Source of the DNA: Rehmannia glutinosa
Taxonomy: Eukaryota; Streptophyta; Magnoliopsida; Lamiales; Orobanchaceae
DNA: 64,000 nucleotides
NCBI GenBank assembly: GCA_016081115.2
Contig: CM071924.1
Location: 88,426,616-88,490,615, forward strand
Direction: 5' to 3'
This document shows positions 45,972 through 57,189 of this stretch, piece by piece (within the stretch, counting starts at the first letter, position 1; each line of letters opens with the position of its first letter). The position numbers and the translations under genes were made by a program. The notes under the pieces were generated by a model. That model made no database searches. It was not told the DNA's origin and saw nothing but the letters and a program-made list of their open reading frames with translations.

Positions 45972-47795
45972 CTCGGAAGCTACTCCTAAAAACAGCCTAG
46001 GCAAGTGCACCTATCGTTTATAGCAAAGCTAAGCGAGTATCGAGTGTCATTCCCACGAGGACTATGATTACTAGTAATTACCGTCTTTTTATTATCTAGC
46101 CTACAAATTCGTCAAATAGTTTGTTGCAAAATAAAAATAAAACAAAAGCAAATAAAAGTGGAAGAGGCAACTAAGAACACGAAAGATATCAAATACACTC
46201 GGATTGGAAGATGTTGGATATAAATATGCTTGAATGTGAATCCCTCTAGAACGTCTTTGTGATTTTACCAAAATAAATACAACCATAACCCTTAAGTTTT
46301 AACCATCCCTTAACATATTTTCATGCTTCATGGACCGTAGGCATTCCTAAATTAAGTTAAACCCTTTCTCAAGGCGAAAAACTCCTAACCTCAAGTTGAT
46401 TAATCGAAATCTCTTTCTAGTTAAAACCCCAAGATTGCATTAACGGTTTGTGAATTCCCATATTAGGTTTGACCTAATCCAGGAAGATTTATGTCGTCCT
46501 ATATCTAGGATTGCATGCAACTCCTTTCACTTATGTTGGTTCTATTCCACCATGAATCTCTCGATTTCCCGGTGAAAAATAAACTTCAAATCAATATTGC
46601 GCATATACCAATTCGAATAAACAAGCATAACATAAGTGACTCGCATAAAAACATAAGAAAATATATTAAAACATTCAAACCAATGATCACAAATAAGTTC
46701 TAGGGTTCATCACATTCAAACACTAGCGATTTAACTCATGATGGACTTGAGAATGAAAACAACAATTAAACAAGAAGTTTCTTTCGAAATCAACATGAAT
46801 ATTTGAAGTTAAAACTTCCAAAACCAACATAAGACTCCCCTGTTGGAAGTATGATGATGAAGTGGTGGAGTTCATCTTCTTCTCCGAGCGATCTTCAATC
46901 CTTGTGCCTTAGCGCCTCTCCATGGTGATCCAAGCCTTCTAACTCTCTTCCTCACTACAATATGTGTTTCTCCTCTCCAAAATATGAACTTTCATTCCTA
47001 AAATCTGATTTCTTTGTATATCAATGAATGAATCTTACATGAATCCTTTTCCAACTCAAACTCTTGGCTTTTATAAGCACCATCTTGTGAAATACCATAT
47101 TAACAAATGCCCCATTTCCATGCTTGTTAGTTGAATCATTGTGTGCACATTCATGGTTGAGTTGGTTGAATCATTGTATACACATGATGATTGAGGGAAT
47201 ATGGGGACATGTTGCAGCAAAATTGGGTGTTAAAGGTGTATAAAAGTGGTCAAAAGGCTTGGTAGGTGAGTTTTCCATAATTTTCACATGGAAAAGTTGC
47301 AAAAAGGGGTCCCGGACACGCCCATGTCGCTCGACACGGCCAGGCCGTGCTGTTTAATTGTTCAGGCACTCAGGCTGACATGGCCGTGCTTCCCAACACG
47401 GCCAGGCCGTGTTCCTGGACACGGCCGTGTTGGGGAACACGGCCTGGCCGTGTCGGAGGCTGTTTTGTGCGAAAAAATCGAGTTTTTAGCTCCCGGCGGA
47501 ACACGGCCGTGTTGCCCGACACCCCCTGCCCGTGTTGGACCAAAAAGGCCCCGAAATGACGCGTTTGGCTTGGAATTTCGAGCGTTTTTGCATCCTTAAA
47601 CTCCCCGGTATGTTTTGACATGAATCCATGGTCCGAAATTCACCAAAATTAGCCCCGAATGGTCAACCTACACCAATAAAAGCACCCCACAGTAGTATAA
47701 ACAATGTACAATCAAAAACTAATGAAACTAACAACAAAATAACTCAATTTCTACTCAAATACACACATAAAACATGCATAAAAATACACTTATCA
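45972..47795 (-). repeat. LTR (5' LTR in minus orientation)
   Basis: Matches 42377-44196 with a few base changes and small indels. It includes the same GC-rich cacggccgtg block at 47320-47530. Confidence 0.9.
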
Positions 47796-48299
47796 ACATA
47801 GTTACGAAGAGCGCCAAAACCATTTTCGAACCCCCAGCCATTGAAAAAGAAAGCTGATCTTCAATTAAACCCAAAATCGTTGCTCCGGATTCTTCTTATT
47901 GTACTGTATATGGCTAATGAATTGGTTTCTCTCTCTAGATTCTTTGTGTGGGAATGGAATTGAATGAGAGATGAAATAAGGGACGTTGTTATGAGCGAAG
48001 AGGTTTATTAGGGTTTCTAGAGTTTGTTTATGAGGGACAATAATTTGCAAGGATACGAATTTTAGGTTATTTGCAATTTGCATTCTTTTCCATTATTTTT
48101 AGATTTTTCTTTTTTTTTTGAGAACTTCAGTTTTAGATGTTTCAATTAATACAAGACAAAAATTCCCCTAATTTTATATTTAGGAAAGTAATGCTGAACT
48201 TTCAATACATACATACAAGACAGTTTGCAAAAAGTCGAGATTAGTTTACACACTATTACGTTCATATACATTTCTAAGTGTGTTCATGGTTCTCACAAA

Positions 48300-48422
48300 T
48301 AGAGATGTTAAACGGGTTGGCCCTATAATGGGTTTCGGGCTAAACGGACTAGCAGGCCCAAACCCTGTTTTTTTCTGGGCTAAAAGGGTTGGCCCGCAGG
48401 CCCGAGCCATTTAATATCTCTA
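48300..48422. mobile_element. hAT-type MITE, 123 bp, 8-bp TSD
   Basis: The ends pair as tagagatgttaaacgggtt and the reverse complement of the right end, tagagatattaaatggct. Perfect 8-bp target duplications ctcacaaa lie at 48292-48299 and 48423-48430. No coding capacity; nested in the CACTA element. Confidence 0.9.
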
Positions 48423-48430
48423 CTCACAAA

Positions 48431-49199
48431 GTTTTGACAAAGAACCAAGCCGTTCGTGAGCTATTTGGAGTTCGACTTGATAAAAGTTCATTCGAGTTCA
48501 TTTAATGAGGATCGTTAAAATAAATGAATTAAACTCAATAAGCTCATATAAATTAAACTAACAATTTGACTTTCATTTTAATTTTTATACCTTATGATAA
48601 ATATATAAATATTTGAATATTTGAATAGAATCATATATTTTAATAGATATGTTGTGTGTTTTAGAAATATATAATTTTGTTTTTGTACAAAAATGAATAA
48701 TAACTTTAATTTATATTGATATTTACTAAGCTCGCTTAGGCTCGATTAAGTTCCAATAAATTCGTAAGCCATCAATATATTCGATAAATTCAAGCTCAAG
48801 CTCGACTCGATAATAAACGAGTCAAGTTCAAACTCTCAAAAACTCGACTCGGATCGATTTGATTGCAGCTCTATATGTCATCTTGTGATAAATGTATTTA
48901 TTCGGGGTCGTTTATCTTATAAGTTATATCCAATTGAAATTCGATAAACAAGAACAATAACATATAAAATTATTTTTCTTTATTCTACACGAGAATTTAA
49001 TTAGGTTCATTAATTCACAAATTATTGAAAATAGTTAATTTGGACCCTAAAATATAATTTTTTTCTTTTGGCCATATATATAATTAATCCAAATAAATTT
49101 GAACAATATTGTATTTGATTCTACTCAATTCCTTACAATCTAGAAGTGAAATTCACATTTTAGTTTGGTCTTACTATTAGTTTTTTTTAATTTTAATTT
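48431..49199. other. CACTA interior, AT-rich, no gene
   Basis: 48440-48860 contains diffuse gttcg/ctcga phrases similar in style to 24780-25050 and may be another small repeat. Nothing else is recognised. Confidence 0.35.
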
Positions 49200-49575
49200 T
49201 TTTATCAAATTATGTCGCTAGTCTCTCGGCAATCCGTCGGTAATTACCAACAGAAAATTTCGTCGTTGATAACGACGGATATATCCGTCGCCAATTGCCG
49301 ATAGAACATATCTGTCGGTAAATAACGATGGAAATATCCGTCGGTAACTATTTGGTCGGTATTCTGTCCCGGATCGTCGGGAAATTTGGCGGTAGAATTT
49401 TAAGAACTTTACCTTTGATTAACGAGACTATTGCCCGTCGTTATATTCCGTCGGTGATCCGTTGGTGTTTCGTTGGTATTTTTGTAAATGTGTATCCGTT
49501 GGTAATCTGTCGCTAATCCGTCAGCAAACAGCGACAGAATAATTCCGTCGGTATTTTCCGTCGGCAAAAAAGCAA
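49200..49575. repeat. CACTA right subterminal repeats
   Basis: Dense copies of ccgtcggtaat-type motifs in both orientations, partner of the array at 38530-38985. The 62-aa plus-strand ORF here is a chance opening. Confidence 0.85.
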
Positions 49576-49587
49576 TTTCTTGTAGTG

Positions 49588-49945
49588 AGGGGTGATCATG
49601 TGTAAGTGTGGCTTATATAGATGCAGGAAAACAGTTATATGAAGAATACATGATTCATGATGCGTGCGGCACACGCGATTCACAATCAGTGTGGTATTCA
49701 AAATAATAAAATTTTATATAATTTGATGAAAATAGTTCATGACCATTCAAGCACTATGAATGTGTTGCAAGTAGTTCAAGTAGTGGTTGTGTACGGAGTA
49801 TAACACCAACCCAAACAAGTAATGGTTGCGTACGGAGTGTAACACCAACCCAAGCAAGTAATGGTTGTGCACGGAGTGTGACACCAACCCAAGCAAGTAA
49901 TGGTTGCGCATAGAGTGTGACGCTAACCCAAGCAAGTAACATTAG
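49588..49945. repeat. Tandem unit 1, end, with 39-bp minisatellite
   Basis: 49588-49775 matches 56081-56255 of unit 2. From 49776 to about 49940 there are a little over four copies of a 39-bp unit, caagtaatggttgtgcacgg plus 19 bp. The unit length is a multiple of three, which creates the repetitive ORFs on both strands; they are not genes. Confidence 0.85.
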
Positions 49946-50399
49946 AACCGTATGGATCAGATAACGATTCCTGGTTCTACCTTATGACACCCCAAACACG
50001 TTTGACACATAGCCATATCTATTTTATTACTACCCGGGCGAGACATCTTCAACAAGTATGGCTTGCAAGGCCCAGAGTGTCATAATCATGATTACACCCA
50101 TACTACTACCCACTTCCCTTGGACACTCCATCCACAGTTGTCGGATTAGAACGTTGGGGTGGTAAGGAATTGTAGTCGCGCTGCTCGGTTCCAGAATGCA
50201 ACTAGTCCACTCCGATTGTGACCTCGACGCACCAAGTTGACTCAAGCACAATAAGATTCACGAAGTTCATATCATGTCAATAAGGCAGTCGAATAAAGAC
50301 ATGGCGGTACATATAAAAGCAGTACAAGATATCAACAAGTTAAGTTTAAATTTGTCATAAGGCGAGGGTGCCACCACGCTAGTGCGTATGGTCTGGAGA
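49946..50399. other. Spacer, nothing recognised
   Basis: Mixed-composition DNA between the minisatellite and an LTR fragment. A 73-codon minus-strand opening (50251-50030) shows no domain. Confidence 0.3.
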
Positions 50400-52320
50400 T
50401 TTTCAAAAAAATTATTGATGTATAATTAAAATATAATTACATCAATTTTAGGACGGTAGATAAAAATAATTTATTTTGGGGTCCTTGATAAAAGAAAAAT
50501 TTTACAAATAGACCCGTTTTGGAAAAATAATACTTATCGAGTCTGAAATTGAATAAGTCATGGTCTCGATCTCGGAAAAATATAAGGCCAGTTTCTAAAT
50601 TCTCAAAACTGTTAAAAGATTCGGTGTTTCATAGAATTTGGGTCGAGTTTTAGGAAAATTTCAGTTTGGTCCCTTCTTTTGTCAAAATTATTATTTTCGG
50701 ACCCGAACTTTAAAATTTTGGATCTCACAAACCATGAGGAATTTTGATGTGATTCTAATTTTAAAATATCAAGTATAATAGTAGGATGTTGGCAAAAAAA
50801 ACAGTTTTAAAATAGGGTCGATTTAAGTCCCTTAATTTTCACAAATTCCATTTCTAACCCAAAATTCGATTTTTACCCTTAAGGGTTTATTTGATGTTCG
50901 TTTGTTATAAAACCTGAACCATGAGTTCAAAATATTGTAAAATTAAAGTTATGTGATTTTTCAGGTGTCTGGGATATTTCATTTTTGGAAATTGCATTTT
51001 GGTCCTTAGAAATTGGATTTTTACACTTTAGTACTTAAAGTTGCAAAAATCGGTTTTCTCAACCCAAACTACTTTAACCTTTTAAATTTCTCAAAATATA
51101 AGTTTTTAAGTTTGAGGAAGTCAAAATTTTAAAATTTTCAGAGGGGTCCCTGGACAATTTTAAAAACTCAACTTTTAGCCCTTAAACGTTCGAGTTTCCA
51201 CATTTGAATCCCTAAAATTTCTAGGAAGGGTTTTCTCAACTCAAAACCTTCACTATTATTATTAACTTATAATATTAAATATTTAAATTATTACAGTAAA
51301 AAATTTTGAAATTTATAGATTGGTCCTTGGACAGTTTTTGAAATTACGGTTTAGTTCTCAACTTTGCAAAAATTGCATAAATGGCATATTTGTTCAAATT
51401 CGAGCATAAGGTCATATTTTCCATAATATATATCAAGTATAGAACATGATTTTGAGCATATAACACATTCATTAACACATTAATCAAGACATGAGCAAGA
51501 AATTAAGATATATATATGCATGTATGTCCCTATTGTGTAAGAAATCAAAATCATGCTCATTTTTGTGAAACTTCTTGAACTTGATACATATCAAAAAATA
51601 CATGTAAAATATATAGGAATTTAAAATATTTTTATGTGCTACATGCATTTTATCAAAATTATTAGCCTATTTTCGAAAGATTTTTCACCCACTGCACCTC
51701 GTATTAGTTTTTCGGGTTGTGATCTAAAATGAAATCTTCTTTCTTGTATCAACTTCTTGGCTCAAGCTCTTGAAGGTTAGCCCCTATATGGTATCCAAAC
51801 CATATTTTGGTTTAAAAAAAAAGTCTCAAGTTCAAAGAAATATACTAGGACCAAATGGCTACAACTTATCTTAATGTCCTCAAGTAGTCTCCAAAAATAA
51901 AATTTTCTCTTCAAGCTTCTAAATCAACTTCAACTTGTATAGGTAAGTCCCTAAACTCCAAAAATTCATATCCTTGAGTTAAAAAATAATTTCTCAAGTT
52001 GTCAAGAGGAAAAATATTAAACCACAATTTTCTCATCTTAAAAGTGCATGTGTAGTCTTGAATTTCTTCTTCAAACTTATAGTCAAGTCTAGGTCTCTTA
52101 ATTCTTCATGAAAAATTCCTCTAGGACTACCTCAATAAGGAAGAATTCAACAAAGTTAAAGGATGAGAGTGTATACTTGAATTATCAAGAAAATAAAAAT
52201 GAAGATGAAAGAAGAAAATTTTCTTAACTTTGGCTAGGAAATTTTCGGTCCTTAGAAAATATGGGGAGTGAGTTTTTTTTTTTTTTTTTTTGTGTTCTTG
52301 TCCTTAAAAGTTACTCTTTT
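50400..52320 (-). mobile_element. Gypsy LTR fragment, minus orientation
   Basis: The left part resembles 20-1000 at the window start. The right part (51770-52290) is the inverted relative of tandem-unit DNA at 25490-25895 and 55240-55700, with long near-matching runs around gcttgaagagaaaa and ttcaagactacac. Neither terminus is clear and no internal region is attached. Confidence 0.55.
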
Positions 52321-52945
52321 CTTCTCTCTTAAGTGGCAAGTACGAATAATTTTGCCATTTAAGCACATGACCGCTTGTTAGACTCTTTTTGGTTGTCTTA
52401 TATTTGTTTTGCCTTGAACAACAATGGTTTTTTTATTTTGAATGTACGTACATGAATGGAATTATACTTTGAATATAGCCACAATATTATGTTGATGATT
52501 ATATTTTATTCGTAGGGAATTTGAGTTCATATATATTTTATAAAGTATTGTTGGTGGGTAAAGAGGGGGGCAAAGAAAAGTTTTTTAGAGACGAAACTAA
52601 ATGTCCTTGGAAAACACTAAATATATGGACATGTGTGAAAATGTCACAAAATAATACTTTTAGAGACGAAAAATAAATGTCTCTATACCAGTTAAATTTA
52701 CAGACAATCAAATAATATCGCTAAAAATATTATTTAGGGATGAAACAATAATGTCTCAATAAAGTATTCGTCCCTAAATTAGAACATTAGAGACAAAATA
52801 TTTTGTCATAAAATGTAACCCGGCGTCATCCAGATGATGATTAGTGACGTTTTCATTTCGTCTCAAAAGTCGAACATTTAGAGACGTTTTAATAATTCAT
52901 CGCTAATGACTTTTAGGACAGAGATATTGCGACGACATTGCTTGC
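52321..52945. mobile_element. Probable CACTA-type terminal fragment
   Basis: 52585-52920 carries several copies, in both orientations, of ttagagacgaaa/tttcgtctc, a subterminal-array style of CACTA elements. No cactac terminus is seen. 52321-52560 is plain AT-rich DNA. Confidence 0.4.
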
Positions 52946-52959
52946 AATGTTTCAAAAGT

Positions 52960-53350
52960 GGCCATTTGATCCCAAAAGTGGCTGAGGCTTTAGGCATAGG
53001 AGAGGTACTCAGTTGGTTGAAGACTAAATGGGAATTCTTCTCTCATTATTATGGAAACAGATTCTTTGCTGGTGATTAAAGTATTAAGAGCTAGGAAGGC
53101 TGACTGATAATTCTTATTTCTCAGATATTAATAATGAATGTAAATGTTTGTTAGATGATTTGCCAAATTTGTCTTGTGTGTTTGTTACGAGATCAGAGAA
53201 TGTTGTTACCTATGTGTTAGCTAGAGCAATAAGTTCTATGTCTGTAAGGATTGGAGTTTTGTTCCTCCTCTCTTCATTTGTAATGAATTGCAGTTCGATC
53301 TGCTTTATTAATGAAGTCTTTGTTGGAATTTGGTTGTATAAAATGGGTGT
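52960..53350 (+). pseudogene. Plant LINE RNase H-like domain, C-terminal part
   Basis: In changing plus frames the sequence reads AEALGI.EVLSWLK, then METDSLLVIKVL, then LLDDLPNLSCVFVTRSENVV followed by LARA. This order is that of the RNase H-like domain found at the end of plant L1-type LINEs and in loose RNase H-like genes: an ESD-type acidic box, then RSxNxxAHxLARA. The expected His is Tyr. Stops and frameshifts separate the parts. Confidence 0.6.
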
Positions 53351-53479
53351 GGACCCGATTTTGACCAAATAATTAAGTGGTTTCCATTAGTAAAAAATGA
53401 AATTAAATTATTTGTAAAAATTCTACTAAGAGAGTAGATGATAATAGCATTTGAAATGTCTCAAAACCAATTCCGGGTG

Positions 53480-53752
53480 AACGTCTATCAACCCATGCAG
53501 ATGCAATATGGAACGTCTTGGTGGTCACCACCACAACCGGTGGCATTGCTCCACCGCAATTGCCGCCGCCACCTCCGGCTATGCCGCCTTAACGTCTATC
53601 AACCCATGCGGATGCAATATGGAACGTCTTGGCAAATGCCGCCGCCACCTCCGGCTGCTCCGCCTGTCTTGCGGCCACCACCCCCACCTCATTCTATGCA
53701 ACATATGTCCATGCAGCCATCTCATCAACAGATGCATATTCCTCCACAGTAG
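53480..53752 (+). pseudogene. NAC C-terminal tail, unit 2 copy
   Basis: Reads NVYQPMQMQYGTSW, then an insert, then NVYQPMRMQYGTSW again: a ~110-bp internal duplication (53480-53523 and 53590-53632). A proline-rich end with HSMQHMSMQPSHQQM and a TAG at 53750 follow. The domain-coding exons are absent. The frame is open from 53438 but begins in unrelated DNA. Confidence 0.8.
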
Positions 53753-56255
53753 TTCATAGTTTCTAAATATGGATGCAATTAGTTGTACAATTACTTGGCT
53801 ATATAGATGATGAATGTAAGAGATAATGTAATTTCATCTTTTTTGTTCTTTCATTCTTTTAATTCGTGGATTCATTGTTTTTAAATTTATGGATTCATTT
53901 AGTTGTAAATTTGATTAAGTTTGTTTTATTATTTTTTGTTGTTTCATAACTAATTAATAAGTCTATCCATTCATATATAAATATATTATTGGGGTATTTA
54001 ACTGATTATAGTATTCATCAAATATTTTAGGTGTAGGCGCTAATGAGATTAATTCTTATATATTTCAAATAAGAATCAATTTTTGTTTTTAGATATTAAA
54101 ACAATCGTATAAAAATTATGTAAAAGAGGCCAATACGAATAAAATATATTTGTATTTTGTTCGATTTGATTCGTTTTATATCCTAGTTGGTTGGGGATGG
54201 GTGTTTGTACACTGGTTGGAGAGAAATACAAATTTCAGCACACACTAGTTTGACTAGCGTCTGAAGTGTCATGAAAAAAGAAGAAGCTAATCTTTACAGT
54301 AAGGGCCAACCCATTAGCGCCTACTTTAAGGGTGCTAATGGCATTAGCGCCTACATCTAAAATCCTAGCACCCAACAAATTCACCCCACATTTGCAACAA
54401 AATTTAGCAAATATCATAATCGGTTAAATACCCCATATTTTATTTGGTTAAGTTAGTTATATTTCACAGCATTAAAATCATGTATTGATAAATTGGTGTA
54501 TAGTTGTGGAACATCATTTATAAGTAGGGCTACAAACGAACAGAGCGTTCGACAAACAACTCGTGAACAAGCTTAGTCATTAGATAAATGAACATAAACG
54601 GCCAAATTTTAGGACTCGTTAAATAAATGAACAGAGCTTGAACAATTCTATAATCGTTTCTTAGATCGTGAGCAAACTCGTTTAGTGTTCGCTTATGAAT
54701 GTTCATGAACAAGCTCGTATAGTGTTCGTTTATAAATATTCAAGATCGTATAGTATTTGTTTAGAATTGTTCATGAACAGTACAATATTTGTTTAACTTA
54801 AATGAGTATTATAATAACTTAACTTCATTATATAAACAAAAAGCTTTGCATTCTAGACGCTTAAATTTAATGAACAAAGAAAAAGCAATGAAAGTTAAAC
54901 ATTTTGTCTCCAAAAAAAGCCCTCGCACCAATACTAACTCTAGAGCCGCAACCTATGTTGGGTTTATTTTTGTATTACCATCACTTAATGTTTTTGGCCT
55001 TAGTTAGCAAGAGAGGTTCAAAAGGATAATATTTTTTTGGGATTGACTATGATCCCTAGTCATTAACCTACCATATATTGTGTCTTCTTTTTTTTTTTTT
55101 TTGTTGATTTTGGAAACCATGTTGGTTTTTGGAATTATTTTAGCTTCCTTATAGGTTAAGGGATCAAAGTTTCATTTTTTCACAATACCTATTCAAACTC
55201 TTCCAACACTCCCTCATTTTATACTTAGAACAAAAACATACAAAAACTTGCTCTCAATTCTCTCTAAAGGATCGAAAATTCCAAGCCAAAAGTGAGAAAA
55301 ATTTTCTTCTTTCATCTGCATTTTTATCTTCTTGAAACTTCAAACATCTACCTCCAATTCCTAACATGATGAATCCTTCTTATTGAGGTACTCCTATAAG
55401 ACTATTTTTGTTTTCTAAGAATTAAGGAAGACCAAGACTTGACTGCAAGCTTGAAGAAGAAATTCAAGACTACACCCATTTAAGGTGAGAAATTGTGGTT
55501 TTAGTATTTTTCCTCATGGCAACTTCAGGAATTAATTTTTGACTTGAGGATTGGAATGTTGAAGTTAGAAGCTTGAAGAGAAAAAATTTATTCTTGGAGA
55601 CTACTTGAGGACATTAAGGTATGTAGTAGCCGTTTGGTCCTGGTATATTTCTTTGAACTTGAGACTTTAATTTTAATACCAAAATATGGTTTGGATGTCA
55701 TAGGGGGGTTGTCACGCCCCAAAAGTGGAGTCACGACACAACGGATAACTTACGCCAGTTCTCCATTCAAAGAATATAATCCACAAATATTTGAGCAATA
55801 TTAATTCCTAAATAGACATTGTTCATCATAGCTTCTCGGAAACATAATTAATTGTCACAACGGAAATACTAATACAAATCAATTATCCATAGGGGCCCTA
55901 CGCCCCTCAATTACATCAAATGTAATTAAATTGTTCAGAAATGAATTACAAGGATGGATCGAGGGACTAAGTCTAGGAATTACTCCATCGCTTGGTCTTC
56001 TTCATTGACGTCTTCATAATATGGTGGGTCAACAACTCGCCATTGAAAAAGGTGGGGGTGAGATAAAAATTCTCAGTGGAGGGGTGATCGTGTGTAAGTG
56101 TGGCTTATATAGATGCAGGAAAACAGTTATACAAAGAATGCATGATTCATGATGCGCGCGTCACACGCGATTCACAAGCTATGTGGTATTCAAAATAATA
56201 CAATTTTATATAATTTGATAAAAATAGTTCGTGATCATTCATGCACTATGAATGC

Positions 56256-56452
56256 GTTGCAAGTAGTCCAAGTAGTGGTTATGTACGGAGTATAATACCA
56301 ACCCAAACAAGTAATGGTTGTGTACGGAGTGTAACACTAATCCAAGCAAGTAATGGTTGTGCACGGAGTGTGATGTCAACCCAAGCAAGTAATGGTTGCG
56401 CACGGAGTGTGATGCCAACCCAAGCACATAATGGTTGCACACGGAGTGTGAC
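56256..56452. repeat. 39-bp minisatellite, unit 2
   Basis: About five copies of the same 39-bp unit as at 49776-49940. The last copy passes at acggcc directly into NAC tail sequence, marking the junction between units 2 and 3. Confidence 0.9.
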
Positions 56453-56619
56453 GGCCATTTGAAAATGGCACCATCCCTCCACCTTCTATGGCAGCACCCC
56501 AGAACGTCTATCAACCCATGCAGATGCATGGAACGTCTTGGCAGTTTAGGGGAATGCCGCCACCACCTCCTCCACAAATGAACCCGGGTCTTGTTCGGCC
56601 GCCGCCACCTCCACAGTGA
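56453..56619 (+). pseudogene. NAC C-terminal tail, unit 3 copy
   Basis: The frame from cca ttt gaa reads PFENGTIPPPSMAAPQNVYQ and continues proline-rich to TGA at 56617-56619. Compared with 23694-23885 it has three deletions of 6, 3 and 12 bp, all multiples of three, and keeps the same frame and stop. No upstream NAC exons are attached. Confidence 0.85.
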
Positions 56620-56794
56620 TGTGACATTTCTGGAGATTGATGACATATTTAGAAAGTTTTTTGACACTCTTTTAGCAACATATGAATGTTTTAAAATAGT
56701 TGTACAATCACTTGGCTAGATGAATGAAAGAGATAATGTAATTTCATCTTTTTTGTTCTTTCATTCTGTTAATTCGTGGATTCATTGTTTTTAA
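56620..56794. repeat. Tandem unit 3, first part
   Basis: Matches the NAC 3' flank (23886-24110, with some rearrangement) up to the CACTA insertion. Confidence 0.75.
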
Positions 56795-57189
56795 CACTAC
56801 AAGAAAAATACGAATAGACATCACCAAAAAGACATCATTTTCCTGATAATACTGTTGTCTAATGTGTTTTAACATTGGTTATCCAGAAAACCGATGTGTA
56901 TCAGCGTATAGAATCGGTTTGACCACACCGATGTTTAAACTGATGACTACTAAAGAATAGACATCGAGTTTTGCGACGGTTTTGGTTGGCGATGTCTATG
57001 TTTTCTTTAACATCAGTTAATAGACAACGTTTCTCATAACCGATGTTAATTGTAAGGAAAATTTTTAATTTTTAAAAATATATTGAAAATGCGATTTGTA
57101 TTTTTTTTTTGTTCCAAAAACACGTCTTATACATAAATAATTCAAATAACATTTTTATATAATTATTTTGTTTGCCCCAATTTATGTTA

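Larger units (their letters stand above)
42371..47795 (-). mobile_element. Non-autonomous LTR retrotransposon, Tat/Athila type, in the RALF fragment
   Basis: Two near-identical ~1825-bp LTRs (44196-42371 and 47795-45972 on the minus strand, starting TGATAAGTG) flank about 1.8 kb with no coding domain. The target duplication is acata (42366-42370, 47796-47800). The internal end next to the 3' LTR reads, on the minus strand, ...ttgaggacaagcaaag...ttggaggtgg, the usual pre-LTR polypurine motif of Tat/Athila-like elements, and 45560-45580 holds the reverse of ggaggcaaccc, another hallmark. The 5' LTR lacks its last six bases and no primer site follows. Confidence 0.9.
42097..47841 (-). pseudogene. 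RALF peptide-hormone precursor fragment, captured and split
   Basis: RALF precursors are secreted; site-1 protease cuts at RRxL and the Cys-rich peptide signals through FERONIA-type receptor kinases. On the minus strand ATG (47841-47839) opens MAGGSKMVLALFVTM. The 5.4-kb LTR element interrupts here (TSD acata). The same frame resumes at 42365 with SILLSQVSA, completing a signal peptide. Then come the pro-region with CMGTVAE and an acidic stretch, the cleavage-site relic QRILANR, YIA, and RPGAQANPY, the conserved RALF C-terminal signature, ending at 42097. An in-frame TAG at 42174-42172 and replacement of the expected cysteines (YNR instead of YNC) show it is dead. The final SRGC-type segment is missing. 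A leader-like sequence lies at 47842-47972. RALF genes are usually intronless, which fits. Confidence 0.85.
38517..49587 (-). mobile_element. CACTA transposon, 11.07 kb, with nested insertions
   Basis: Ends are perfect inverted repeats: CACTACAAGAAATTG at 38517 and CAATTTCTTGTAGTG at 49587. The 3-bp target duplication is agg (38514-38516, 49588-49590). Unit 2 has the empty site near 56080 (cagtggaggggtgatc). Subterminal regions are dense in ccgtcggtaa/ttaccgacgg motifs. The only transposon coding remnant is a C-terminal exon at 39318-39570. It carries a RALF gene fragment, a ~370-bp MITE, a hAT-type MITE and a 5.4-kb LTR element. It must depend on another element for transposase. Confidence 0.95.
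53480..56452. repeat. Tandem unit 2, nearly uninterrupted
   Basis: This is the least disturbed copy of the ~3-kb unit: NAC tail (53480-53752), 3' flank, downstream segments, LTR-like part (55240-55700), reverse LTR end (55711), then the 39-bp minisatellite (56256-56450). It preserves the empty sites for the chromovirus (near 55640), the solo LTR (near 55880) and the CACTA element (near 56080). Confidence 0.9.

Noticed and set aside
49328..49516. 62-aa plus-strand ORF
   Set aside because: Falls in the CACTA subterminal repeat array; chance opening.
49747..49942. HNHYLLGLVSHSV-type repetitive ORFs on the minus strand (also 56239-56667)
   Set aside because: The 39-bp minisatellite is a multiple of three, so several frames stay open by repetition.
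53438..53479. Start of a complete 104-aa NAC-tail protein
   Set aside because: The first 14 codons are unrelated to NAC and no promoter or DNA-binding exons precede it; treated as a tail relic.
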